The notes beneath the pieces are model-generated. The model had not been told where the DNA came from, ran no database searches, and worked only from the letters and a program-made list of their open reading frames with translations. A stretch of DNA of 64,000 bases from NCBI GenBank assembly GCA_049791475.1, contig JBAQZZ010000133.1:6128-70127 (forward strand), read 5' to 3'. Source of the stretch: CAXBID01 sp049791475. Lineage in GTDB: Bacteria > Bacteroidota > Bacteroidia > Flavobacteriales > Flavobacteriaceae. Shown here in pieces: positions 26,033-34,376 of the stretch (position 1 is its first letter; each line of letters starts with the position of its first letter). A program made the translations under genes and the position numbers.

Positions 26033-26668
26033 TTAAAGCATTTTTAAAAGTAAATCCATACTATCAAAAGTTTGCGTTACTTCACTTTTTAATTCATTAT
26101 TATAATCATGTGCTGTATAGCCAAATACATCAAAACCACCATTTTGGGCTGCTTTAACACCCAATAAACTATCTTCAATAACTAAACATTCATTTATTTT
26201 AAAACCCATAGTTTTTGCCGCCAGCAAAAATATACTTGGGTCTGGTTTCCATTTCTGGATGGTATAACAACTAAAAATATTACCTTCAAAGTAAGGTAAA
26301 AGCCCTGTAGTATTTAAATTAAGCCTAATCTTTTCAATAGGCCCGCTTGAGGCTACACAAAATGGAATCTTTAAGTTATCTAAAACTGTTTTTACACCTT
26401 TTATTGGTTTAATTTCATTCTTTAAAAGGTCATAGCTTCTTGTTCTATATGCTTCAATAAAATTATCAGGCAGTGGCTGTTGTAAAAGTTTTGCAATTTT
26501 ATGGTAACAATCTTGCATAGAACCTCCTTTAAAATGAGTTAAGGCATATTTTAAATCTATATTGCCACCTAACTCATTTGTCATATCCACCAAAACTTGA
26601 TTTGTTATAGGTTCACTATCTACTAAAACGCCATCGCAATCAAAAATAATACATTTGTATTTACCCAT
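26033..26668 (-). CDS. HAD-superfamily phosphatase/phosphomutase
   Basis: A 211-residue HAD protein of the beta-phosphoglucomutase/phosphatase type. Motif I is FDCDGVLVDSE with nucleophile Asp10 and acid Asp12. Motif II is CVASSG near 105-110, motif III KPDPSIF near 141-147, and motif IV EDSLLGVKAA near 162-171. The cap between about 18 and 85 is helical (subclass I). Substrates of this group are sugar phosphates or similar; none can be assigned. Its start is three bases after the stop of the SDR gene, so the pair forms an operon. Confidence 0.9.
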   Translation of the reverse strand: MGKYKCIIFDCDGVLVDSEPITNQVLVDMTNELGGNIDLKYALTHFKGGSMQDCYHKIAKLLQQPLPDNFIEAYRTRSYDLLKNEIKPIKGVKTVLDNLKIPFCVASSGPIEKIRLNLNTTGLLPYFEGNIFSCYTIQKWKPDPSIFLLAAKTMGFKINECLVIEDSLLGVKAAQNGGFDVFGYTAHDYNNELKSEVTQTFDSMDLLLKML

Positions 26669-26671
26669 TTC

Positions 26672-27355
26672 TTAAGGCGTAGAATTAGAAACCTGTAATA
26701 ACTTACCATTGTAAAATTTATTTCCATTAAGTGAAAAATCATGGATATATTCGGCCATTTCAAGAGCTGAAGTTGGTGCTTCGTATCCTGGAAAAGCCTC
26801 TTCCAACATTTCGGTTTGTACGGCTCCTAATGCTAAAACGTTAAAAGACACACCTGATTCTTTATATTCTTCTGCTAATAATTCGGTTAACGTAATTACT
26901 GCTGCTTTACTAGAACTATATGCCGCTAAACCTGGAAATTTCATACTGCCTTGCACACCTCCCATTGAGCTTATAGTTACTACATGACTTCCTTTTTTCA
27001 TAAATGGTAAAACGACTCTAGTCAATTCTGCAACCCCAAAAACATTCGTTTTATAAACGGCCTCAAAATCTTCCATTGATGATTCTGAAAATGGTTTGTT
27101 TAATAGCATTCCTGCATTATTTATTAAAACATCTACCTGTTTCCATTCTTTATTTATAAAATCTTCAATTTTTTTATAAGCCTCACTTTCACTTAAATCG
27201 AAAGAAAAACAAGTCACATTTTTTAAACTCAAATTTTTAATCGGTTTTTCATTCCGCGAAAGCGCTAAAACGTTGTGGCCTGCTTTTGAAAATAATTTAA
27301 CTAGCTCAAAACCTATACCTCTGCTAGTTCCTGTTATAATAATGTTTTTACTCAT
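26672..27355 (-). CDS. Short-chain dehydrogenase/reductase (SDR)
   Basis: A 227-residue classical-length SDR. The cofactor loop is TGTSRGIG at 8-15, NNAG is at 79-82, and the catalytic Ser130-Tyr146-Lys150 triad is in place (ISSMGG and AAYSSSKAA). An Arg after strand 2 (ALSRNEKP near 31-38) favours NADP over NAD. The substrate is unknown. It precedes the HAD gene in one transcript. A 385-base gap to the next gene upstream shows no convincing -7 box for this gene. Confidence 0.9.
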   Translation of the reverse strand: MSKNIIITGTSRGIGFELVKLFSKAGHNVLALSRNEKPIKNLSLKNVTCFSFDLSESEAYKKIEDFINKEWKQVDVLINNAGMLLNKPFSESSMEDFEAVYKTNVFGVAELTRVVLPFMKKGSHVVTISSMGGVQGSMKFPGLAAYSSSKAAVITLTELLAEEYKESGVSFNVLALGAVQTEMLEEAFPGYEAPTSALEMAEYIHDFSLNGNKFYNGKLLQVSNSTP

Positions 27356-27740
27356 TGTTTATTTTTATTTCCTAGTTAGAGGGGTTTTTAATGCCTTCTA
27401 AAACAGGAATTATTAATACTTGGTTCTAATTTTTAACCTCATCAGTTTTGATTACAGATACCGCTATTACTAAATGGTTTATTTATAATTTACAACCTTA
27501 TAAAATTGTTGTAAAACATAGTGTTACAAGAAAAATTTGTATTTCTACATCATAAATCTTTAAATATATAAAACTAATAAATAGCACTAAAAAAAAATAC
27601 TAATTATTACAATACAATTAATTATTAATATATATTTGAACACTTATAGTACCCTTATTCTATTATTCTGCTTAATTAAAATTGAATCCATCTTTTTTCT
27701 ATAGATGTTTTTAAATATTACTTTTTATAAAATATCAAAA
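27356..27740. other. AT-rich gap between SDR gene and gutted TonB receptor
   Basis: 385 bases without a gene on either strand. It contains an exact TATATTTG -7 box at 27631-27638 on the plus strand, about 100 bases before the receptor remnant. No hairpin terminator, repeat or RNA gene was seen. Confidence 0.6.
27631..27638 (+). promoter_or_regulatory. -7 promoter box before TonB receptor remnant
   Basis: TATATTTG fits TAnnTTTG exactly; the broken receptor gene begins 102 bases further on, so the promoter seems to survive. Confidence 0.4.
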
Positions 27741-28197
27741 ATGAATTTTAAAAACAGTATTAAATTTATTTTACTTTTTATTTCCATTTTTAGTTTTTCT
27801 CAATCACAAAACAAGGTCACTGGATTAATATCAGACACTACCAACCAAGGTATCGCTTATGTTAATGTGTTGTTGATAAAAGCTTCAGATTCTACCTTAA
27901 CAAAAGGAACTATTACTTCTGAAAAAGGTGCTTATACCATTGACAATATCGCTTGTGGTAATTATATGATTATGTCTAGTTATGTTGGCTATAAAACGGC
28001 TTATTCAAAACCTTTTTACTTAGACTCTGATTATATAGTAGCACCTATAACTCTTATTGAAGGCGAACTACAATACATTTGATTTTTTTAATAGAACATT
28101 TTTGCTAACATATTCTAGAAACTTTGGGAATAACAAGTTAAAGTCTTCTAGAAACCGTGAAACAGGTTCGGAAGAAGAACGACGAAGAGTAAACTAA
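27741..28197 (+). pseudogene. TonB-dependent receptor-like outer membrane protein, large internal deletion
   Basis: The frame from 27741 to 28082 encodes a signal peptide (MNFKNSIKFILLF onward) and a carboxypeptidase-regulatory-like beta-sandwich (NKVTGLISDTTNQGIAYVNV, then GAYTIDNIACGNYMIMSSYVGYK), the usual head of outer-membrane beta-barrel family TonB receptors, then stops after ELQYI. A second frame, shifted by one base, continues to 28197 and reads NRTFLLTYSRNFGNNKLK and RETGSEEERRRVN, which is how the last barrel strand of this family ends. About 700 middle residues (plug and barrel) are missing. The junction lies near 28070-28090 and is out of frame. A promoter box and a terminator still bracket it. 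It may yet yield a 113-residue secreted fragment. Confidence 0.72.
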
Positions 28198-28231
28198 AAA
28201 ACCTGCTTCATTTTATTGAAAACAGGTTTTT
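28196..28231 (+). terminator. Intrinsic terminator after TonB receptor remnant
   Basis: Stem AAAAAACCTG (28196-28205) with CAGGTTTTT (28223-28231), extended by an inner TTCA/TGAA pairing. It begins within the stop codon of the C-terminal remnant. Confidence 0.75.
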
Positions 28232-28336
28232 ACTTTGAGGACTTAACTATTAATCAACCAACAAACTATAATGCCAGTGTAATTAAAGTGCTAAAAATAA
28301 TTCTAGTTTATATTATTCTATTTTAGAAATCATAAT

Positions 28337-28711
28337 TTAAGAAGCATTTGTTATAGTTATTACTAATCGTGCGGTTGTTTCCGATTTACCATCACTTACT
28401 TTTATAGTAACTGTTATAGATTGATTTAAATCATAATCAAACGACCTAGCATCTGACACATAAATTTCGCCATTAGTACTATTTATGGTAACACTGTTTA
28501 CTGGTGTTTGTGATACTATGGAATATATTAAAGTATCTTCATCTAAATCTGTAGCAATAATTGTTGTAATCAAATCTGATGATATATTTTCTCTAACATC
28601 CAACGCCATATCTTCCAACACTGGAGGATTATTTTTCGGCGCATCTTCACTACTACATGCACTTAATAAAGCTATTATTACCAATAGCATAATGGTTTTA
28701 ATTGTATTCAT
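28337..28711 (-). CDS. Cadherin-like repeat lipoprotein
   Basis: A 124-residue lipoprotein. The signal ends with a lipobox LLSAC (Cys19), and the following SSED matches the Bacteroidota export signal that sends lipoproteins to the cell surface. The rest is a single cadherin-like beta-sandwich: NPPVLEDMALDVRENI, ATDLDEDTLIYSIV, and FDYDLNQSITVTIKVSDG with the acidic calcium-binding pattern. It lies 27 bases downstream of the T9SS protein gene on the same strand. A partner role for that protein on the surface is possible but not shown. Confidence 0.8.
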   Translation of the reverse strand: MNTIKTIMLLVIIALLSACSSEDAPKNNPPVLEDMALDVRENISSDLITTIIATDLDEDTLIYSIVSQTPVNSVTINSTNGEIYVSDARSFDYDLNQSITVTIKVSDGKSETTARLVITITNAS

Positions 28712-28738
28712 AATATTTAAATTTGGGGGTTATTAATT

Positions 28739-31192
28739 TTATTCTTTAATTAATTTTTTGGTTATTTTACCTTCATCGGTTTTGATGTTTATAAAATATA
28801 AACCAGTAGTTAAATCTTCTATACTATAGTATTCTTGAGAGTTCATAAAAGTTTTCACCTGTTGTCCACGAATATTATAGATAGAAATATTGGTAATAAT
28901 TTTGTCTGTATCTATTCTAAATGAAGTCTCTACAGGATTAGGATAGATATTAAAACTTAATTTACTAAAATCATTAGTGCTTAAGCCAGCAGAAACTGTT
29001 AAGGTTTGAGAAACAGCTGTAGCGGCATTATAATTAGTATTACCTGTTTGGCTTGCTGTAAAAGTTGTTGTCCCAATGGCATTGATACTCACTACATTTC
29101 CTGTTACAGAAGCAACACTTGGGTTTGAACTTACATACGTAATAGTTAGACCTACTGATGAAACAGCAGTTAAATTAAAATCGGAATCGTTAACACCAAC
29201 ATCTGCTAAAGAATTAAATGTAATCGTTTGGTCTGCTTTGTTAACAATTAATATTTGGGAAATATCAGAAGCAGGATCATAATTTGCATCTCCAGATTGA
29301 CTTGCTGTAATTATTGTAGTTCCAGCACCTGTAATAGTTACCGTATTTCCTATTAGGGTTGCAACATTCGGGTCTGAACTTGAATAGGAAACTGCTAAAT
29401 TAGAACTTGCCGTAGCTCTTAAATTAAAATCTGCATCACCGAAGGTTTTATTTGGTAATGCCGTAAAAGTAATAGTTTGGTTTTGCAGTCCTACAGTTTT
29501 AAAATTCCAAGTCGTTTTATCAGAAATACCCATAAAAGCATTACTATCAGTATCTTCTATTGCTCCATTATCTATTTGTATATAATAGTCTGTATTATTT
29601 GCTAAATCTGTATTTAAATCAATTGTAACTTCATTGGCATTAACAGTAACATTAGTACTTGAAACACTAATTGTTTCTAAAACACTATCATCAATAGCAT
29701 TGTAAACAATGATATTGCCAGAATTGATTTGAATATTTCTGTCAAAAGTAATATTTAAATTACTATCAACTGAAACACCTATTGCATCATCGGCTGGATT
29801 TAACGAAGTAATTTGTGGATTGTTTGAATATTTAAAAAGCTCTTTTCCAGTGGCTGGTGTTGTAGCTGAGAAAAACAGTAGATTATTTGCCACTATAAGA
29901 TCTGATGGATCACTATCACCAGAGGTATTGATATCATCCACTAAAACAGTTCCTGCATTGGTACCATCTGTTTTCCAAAGTTCTCTTCCGTTAACACCAT
30001 CATTTGCTGCAAAATAGAGTTCACCAAAATATTCTGTAAATCCAGAAGGGTTACTATCTGGAGTTGCTGCGGAAGTATTTATGTCTTTGAGCATGTTTGT
30101 GGTAGAAGAAAAGCCTGTTGAAGACCATAATTCTCGTCCGTTAACACCATCATCTGCTGAAAAATAAAGCTTCCCATTGGATACAAATAAATTTTCTGGA
30201 ATACTGTTAGCATTTCCTGGTGCAATATTTTTAAGATTAGTAATATTTTCTGTTGTGTTCATTTTAAATAGTTCATAGCCTAATGCACTTGTTCTGGCTA
30301 CAAAATATAAAGCGTTATTAAAAACAGTTAAATTCCCAGGAAAACTTCCATTTGCTCCAACATATAAATCAAAAACAAGCTGAGTTCCTGCCACAGTTCC
30401 ATCGGTTACCCAAAGCTCTCTACCATTTATGTCGTCATTAGCTGAAAAATAAATTTTATTATTAAAAAGTGTAAAATCATTAGGATCGGATCCTGATAAA
30501 CCGTTATTTATATCAAGTAATATATTTGTTCCTGTATTAGTTCCATCAGTAACCCAGATTTCCCTAGCAGTCCCTGTAGCTGTAGCAGCAAAATACAAAG
30601 CCCCATTCAACTCTGTGTAATTGTCTGGGTTTGAACTTCCACCAGTATGAACATCTTTAATCATAATAGGCACACCGGCATTACCTGTCCACGGCGTACC
30701 GTTAAAACCTAATAATTCTCGCCCAAAACCATTAAGGTTGTTATCTTGGACTAGAGATGTAAATACTAAATTATTGTTATATTCAACAAAATTCCTTGGA
30801 CTTGAATCTGAAGATATAGCAATTTCAGGATAACTAATTATTCCAGACGAGGTACCATCTGTAGAGTATAGTTCATCACCAATGTTAGTTCCTATTGAAC
30901 TGAAGTAAATCAATCCATTAAATTCAAAAAAAGCTCTTGGATTTCCTGATGCAGCTACGGTATTTGTCGTATGTAAAATTTGTGTCCCAGCATTTGTGCC
31001 GTCAGATTCCCATAATTCCATACCGCTACTTCCATCATTAGCGGCAAAAAGTAATTTACCATTATATTCTATTCGATTTAATGGGTAGGTAGGCATTGCA
31101 TCAGTACTTGGATTAATATCTTTCACTAAACTCACTTGGGCTTGAGTTAATGTTAGAAAAAATAAGCATGTAAAAAGTAAAAGTTTTTTCAT
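28739..31192 (-). CDS. T9SS-secreted ELW-repeat protein with Ig-like domains
   Basis: An 817-residue exported protein. The signal peptide is about 1-19. Residues 30-455 hold multiple units of roughly 45-60 residues around GRELWVTDGTxAGT and LYFSADDGVNG, a repeat that resembles a beta-propeller. An SbsA/Ig-like domain follows (INPADDAIGVSVDSNLNITF-like region near 465-570), then two nearly identical modules of about 80 residues containing SSxPxVAxxxGNxVxI and TASQxGxxNY (about 573-735). The last 70 residues (NIYPNPVETSF to KKLIKE) are a type A T9SS sorting domain. It would be surface-attached or released. A palindrome and TACTTTTA box precede it (31218-31263), shared with the upstream kinase gene. 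Confidence 0.88.
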   Translation of the reverse strand: MKKLLLFTCLFFLTLTQAQVSLVKDINPSTDAMPTYPLNRIEYNGKLLFAANDGSSGMELWESDGTNAGTQILHTTNTVAASGNPRAFFEFNGLIYFSSIGTNIGDELYSTDGTSSGIISYPEIAISSDSSPRNFVEYNNNLVFTSLVQDNNLNGFGRELLGFNGTPWTGNAGVPIMIKDVHTGGSSNPDNYTELNGALYFAATATGTAREIWVTDGTNTGTNILLDINNGLSGSDPNDFTLFNNKIYFSANDDINGRELWVTDGTVAGTQLVFDLYVGANGSFPGNLTVFNNALYFVARTSALGYELFKMNTTENITNLKNIAPGNANSIPENLFVSNGKLYFSADDGVNGRELWSSTGFSSTTNMLKDINTSAATPDSNPSGFTEYFGELYFAANDGVNGRELWKTDGTNAGTVLVDDINTSGDSDPSDLIVANNLLFFSATTPATGKELFKYSNNPQITSLNPADDAIGVSVDSNLNITFDRNIQINSGNIIVYNAIDDSVLETISVSSTNVTVNANEVTIDLNTDLANNTDYYIQIDNGAIEDTDSNAFMGISDKTTWNFKTVGLQNQTITFTALPNKTFGDADFNLRATASSNLAVSYSSSDPNVATLIGNTVTITGAGTTIITASQSGDANYDPASDISQILIVNKADQTITFNSLADVGVNDSDFNLTAVSSVGLTITYVSSNPSVASVTGNVVSINAIGTTTFTASQTGNTNYNAATAVSQTLTVSAGLSTNDFSKLSFNIYPNPVETSFRIDTDKIITNISIYNIRGQQVKTFMNSQEYYSIEDLTTGLYFINIKTDEGKITKKLIKE

Positions 31193-31217
31193 AATAAATA
31201 GGTTTTAAAGTTCTGGG

Positions 31218-31263
31218 TAAAAGTAGTTGTGAGAACTAAAGGCTGTACTACCCAAATGGGTAG
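31218..31263 (-). promoter_or_regulatory. Palindrome plus -7 box before T9SS protein gene
   Basis: CTACCCAAATGGGTAG (31248-31263; 7-base arms, two-base centre) lies 22 bases upstream of TACTTTTA (31218-31225, minus strand), a -7 box variant. The same layout stands before the histidine kinase gene. Candidate binding site of the response regulator at 31292. Confidence 0.55.
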
Positions 31264-31291
31264 AATTAAAACCTACTAAATTTTAAAAATG

Positions 31292-31924
31292 TTAAAGAAG
31301 ATTCTCTTTATTGGCTTTTTGCACCGCCTCTATATTAGAGTTTACTTGAAGCTTGATATAGATATTTTTAAGATGAAATTTTATAGTGTTCCTGCTTATA
31401 AACAATTTTTCGGCTATAGAATCATAACTATTCCCTTCCGATAAAAGTATAAGCACGTCTTTTTCTCTTGGAGATAATTCTATTTTACTTGGTTTTTTTT
31501 GAAAGGAACTTACCACCATTTTTGCAATTTTTATACTCATAGGCGCTCCACCACTTATTACTTCATTTAAAGCATCTATAATATCATCTGGTGACACATT
31601 TTTAGTAAGGTAACCTGTAGCACCTGCACAAAGTGCATCAAAAACTATATCAGAATTCTCATAAACAGTTACCATTATAACATGGCAATTTGGTAATATG
31701 CTTTTTATTTGTTTAGTCCCTTCAACACCATTTATCCCAGGCAAATCTATATCTACTAGAAAGATATTAGCATTATCATACTTTAAATTTTCAATGGCAT
31801 CTTCACAATTATGGTAAATATTTACAACTTTAAAGTTTTTGGTAGTATTTATAACTTCATTAAATCCTTCACTTAAAGGAATGTTATCTTCAATAATTAC
31901 TACTTTATGTTTTAGTTCTTGCAT
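31292..31924 (-). CDS. LuxR/NarL-family response regulator
   Basis: A 210-residue two-component regulator. The receiver domain (1-125) has the acidic pair Glu12-Asp13, phosphoacceptor Asp58 in FLVDIDLPG and Lys109 in YLTKNVSPDDI. The LuxR-type helix-turn-helix is at about 146-205 (LSPREKDVLILLSEGNSYDSIA). The ATG is two bases after the stop of the histidine kinase gene, making a cognate pair. Such regulators bind palindromes as dimers; a shared 16-bp palindrome lies upstream of both the kinase gene and the following T9SS gene, so it may control both. The gene is followed by 99 bases to the T9SS protein gene. Confidence 0.92.
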   Translation of the reverse strand: MQELKHKVVIIEDNIPLSEGFNEVINTTKNFKVVNIYHNCEDAIENLKYDNANIFLVDIDLPGINGVEGTKQIKSILPNCHVIMVTVYENSDIVFDALCAGATGYLTKNVSPDDIIDALNEVISGGAPMSIKIAKMVVSSFQKKPSKIELSPREKDVLILLSEGNSYDSIAEKLFISRNTIKFHLKNIYIKLQVNSNIEAVQKANKENLL

Positions 31925-31926
31925 TT

Positions 31927-33918
31927 TTAAACTGTTTTACCTGAAAAGCAAATTTTTGTTCCTTGACTTTCTTTGGATTCAATTTGTAAATTTCCTCCAA
32001 TTTTATTTGCTCTTTCTTTCATGTTTAGTAATCCATTAGTAGAGTTTAAACTTTCGGCATTTATACCAATCCCGTCATCAATACATTCTATCTTCAAATT
32101 ATTTTTTGAATAGTTAAATTTAAGTGTAACTTGATTACATTTTGCATGTTTTAGAGCGTTTGTCATAGCTTCTTTAAATATGTAAATAAGCTGTTTATTC
32201 CAATAGTATGGTAGTTTAACATTAGTTTCAATATGCTTTTCTAGAGCGAATTTATTATTGGTTTTGCTGAAATAATTTTCACCAAAATCGGATAAATAAG
32301 TTGCTAATTCTTCAATGTAATCGCTGTTTTCTTTTAATGAAAAAATGAAATCTCGTGTTCCTAAATAAAGATCATTGGCATCATCGGTAATTTGCTTAAC
32401 CTTAGATCGCAATTTTTCGTCTTTTTTAGAAACTTCATTATTTACAAGATTGGATAATAGTGAAATTCTAGCAAGTCTATTTCCCAAATCATCATGAAAA
32501 TCTTGGGCAATGTTGTCTCTTACTCCTGTTAGTTCTTTCTCTAAAGCAACTTGTTTATCGAAAGCTATTTTTAAGGCTTCATTTTTTTGCTTTGTTCGCT
32601 TTAGTTGAATTCTAGTTGCAATAAAAAGAATTCCAATAATGATTAATGAAGAAAGAATTAATAGAAATATAAGTCTTTTAATTTGGACTTGTTTATTTTC
32701 AATTTCTAGAGTATTGATTCTTTGCTGCTGACTGAGGCTTTTTATTTCTGAATTTTTTAAATCTGTTTGATATTTAGTCTCTAGTTCGTTTATAGCTTTT
32801 ATTTGTTCTTGTTCTTTTAGCTCCTTTTCAAATTGTAATTTTTCTTCAATAGCTTTGAATGCTAGCTCATAATCTTTAAAAAAAATATATGTTTCATATG
32901 AGAAATTAGTGATGGCTGCACCATAGTAAGGTTCCGATTTAATTTTTAAATTATTTAAGGAATCTAAATACACGTATGCAAATACTTTCTGATTGTTTTC
33001 TCTACTTACAGAACTTAAAGTTTCAAAAATATTTATTTTAATAGGCTCACTTAAAAATTTATTATAATTCAATGCTTCTTTTGCATACAGACTAGCTTTT
33101 TTATAGTCTTTTATCTCTAAATAATAATCGCTTAAGAAACTTAAACCAACTGGAATTAATGACTCAAAATTATTTTGTTTAGCAATATCCAATGCCCTGT
33201 TAGTATATAGCAAAGCTAAATCACCATAGTTTTCGTTTTTAAACTCACTAAATAAATTCAAGTACAACTGAGAAGCAAATTTGTATATAACAAACTTTGC
33301 TTTCTTTGAAATACCTGTCTCATTTTCAAGTATCTGAATTGCTTTATTTATATATTCTAATGCTTTATCCTCTTGTTCGTCATGCGCATAAACAAATGAA
33401 ATTCCATAGTAAGCCAATGCTGTATTAGTATAATCAGAAATAGTTTTTGAAAGTTTTACTGCTTTTAAACGATGCTCTATGGCAAGTAATTTTTTTCCTT
33501 GGTTTAAAAAAATCGCCCCAAATTTGTTATGAATTTCAGCTTGTCTTTTAACATCTTTAGCATAAATTGCTATACTCAAGGCGATATTTAAATTTTCCTC
33601 AGCTTTTTTATAACTATCAGAATTAATATGAGCATTAGCATAAATATTATAAGCTGAAGCTAAATACATGTAAGCTAAAATCTCTTTTTGAGTATTTTTT
33701 AAATCTTGAGATAATTTTAGAGCCTTTTTTCCATATTTAATTAATGAATCTCCTTTACCTGAATTGTAATAATAGTAATTACCTAAATCTTGATAAGCTT
33801 TTATCAAAGCGGTGTCTTTTGCTGTTTGTATAACACCTCTAATTTCAGATTCTGAATTTTGAGCAAAACTTAATTGAACACATATAAATAGTAAGAATAT
33901 TTTAAAAGGCACTCTCAT
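31927..33918 (-). CDS. TPR-containing sensor histidine kinase (HisKA_3 type)
   Basis: A 663-residue membrane kinase. Signal peptide at about 1-19, then a large extracytoplasmic array of tetratricopeptide repeats (about 30-380), a coiled coil (about 365-412), one transmembrane helix (about 415-437) and the kinase. The phosphoacceptor is His475 in QDFHDDLGNRL, the NarX/DesK-type DHp motif. The ATP domain has NALKHAKC, IECIDDGIGI and GLLNMKERANKIGGN. It resembles the Bacteroidota kinases with TPR sensor domains. The signal is unknown. It is paired with the response regulator and preceded by a palindrome/-7 box layout at 33940-33990. Confidence 0.92.
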   Translation of the reverse strand: MRVPFKIFLLFICVQLSFAQNSESEIRGVIQTAKDTALIKAYQDLGNYYYYNSGKGDSLIKYGKKALKLSQDLKNTQKEILAYMYLASAYNIYANAHINSDSYKKAEENLNIALSIAIYAKDVKRQAEIHNKFGAIFLNQGKKLLAIEHRLKAVKLSKTISDYTNTALAYYGISFVYAHDEQEDKALEYINKAIQILENETGISKKAKFVIYKFASQLYLNLFSEFKNENYGDLALLYTNRALDIAKQNNFESLIPVGLSFLSDYYLEIKDYKKASLYAKEALNYNKFLSEPIKINIFETLSSVSRENNQKVFAYVYLDSLNNLKIKSEPYYGAAITNFSYETYIFFKDYELAFKAIEEKLQFEKELKEQEQIKAINELETKYQTDLKNSEIKSLSQQQRINTLEIENKQVQIKRLIFLLILSSLIIIGILFIATRIQLKRTKQKNEALKIAFDKQVALEKELTGVRDNIAQDFHDDLGNRLARISLLSNLVNNEVSKKDEKLRSKVKQITDDANDLYLGTRDFIFSLKENSDYIEELATYLSDFGENYFSKTNNKFALEKHIETNVKLPYYWNKQLIYIFKEAMTNALKHAKCNQVTLKFNYSKNNLKIECIDDGIGINAESLNSTNGLLNMKERANKIGGNLQIESKESQGTKICFSGKTV

Positions 33919-33939
33919 TGTCTAAAACCATTTAGATTT

Positions 33940-33990
33940 TAAAAGTACAAAAACATATAAAAGCAAAAACCTACCCAATTGGGTAGGTTT
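33940..33990 (-). promoter_or_regulatory. Palindrome plus -7 box before histidine kinase gene
   Basis: A perfect 24-base palindrome (33967-33990, core CTACCCAATTGGGTAG at 33971-33986) lies 23 bases upstream of TACTTTTA (33940-33947, minus strand). The box is identical to that at 31218-31225. The palindrome could also act as a terminator for the small lipoprotein frame upstream, being followed by TTGCTTTT on the minus strand. Confidence 0.55.
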
Positions 33991-34016
33991 AAAAGAAAAG
34001 ATTATATCAACTTACT

Positions 34017-34167
34017 TTATAAATCAGTAGTTTCAGTCATACCTATACGCATACTCTCAGTTTCATTTTGTTCGTTTTGAATTTGTTAAATCATCCACTT
34101 CACTACAACTAGTTATGAATAAATAAACTACAAAGATTACAATTCCGAATTTAAATTTGTTTTTCAT
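34017..34167 (-). pseudogene. Small surface-type lipoprotein, probable frameshift
   Basis: The ATG at 34167 opens a 34-codon frame reading MKNKFKFGIVIFVVYLF then ITSC with a lipobox and SEVDD export signal, ending SKRTK at 34063. Dropping one base near 34074 (an A-run with one extra C) gives a longer reading: NSKEQNETESMRIG then MTETTDL and stop at 34017. That frame is hydrophilic and fits a lipoprotein of about 49 residues. The neighbouring kinase is downstream on the same strand. Either reading would be a small surface lipoprotein of unknown role. The gap 33919-34376 around it holds the kinase promoter palindrome and one interspersed repeat. Confidence 0.45.
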
Positions 34168-34342
34168 ATGAACTGCTATTTATTGGTTTATTAAAATATT
34201 TAATTAGGACGATATTGCATATAGTTTTATACTATTCAATTAATAAATAGTAACCGATTTATTTAATCTTTTTAGTTTCACTCGTATGTAATATACTATA
34301 GAAACACAAAATAATTTACAAAAAACCTATTTTAATTTTTAT

Positions 34343-34369
34343 AGATTCTTCGCTTTGCTCTGAATGACA
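34343..34369. repeat. Interspersed repeat fragment near pdhC 3' end
   Basis: AGATTCTTCGCTTTGCTCTG then AATGACA belongs to the short flavobacterial intergenic repeat family whose general form is GTCATTCnGAGCnnAGCGAAGAATCT. It lies seven bases after the pdhC stop. Relatives in this window are at 35709, 56906 and 60008. Confidence 0.6.
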
Positions 34370-34376
34370 AAACAAC

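Noticed and set aside
28113..28155. Direct repeat TTCTAGAAAC (28113-28122, 28146-28155) as deletion scar of the TonB receptor
   Set aside because: Both copies lie within the retained tail of the receptor, after the deletion junction, so they cannot be its end points.
33967..33990. Palindrome read only as a terminator
   Set aside because: It could stop transcription of the small lipoprotein, but its core recurs at 31248-31263 with equal spacing to the same -7 box and without a T run there, so a regulatory site is the better explanation.
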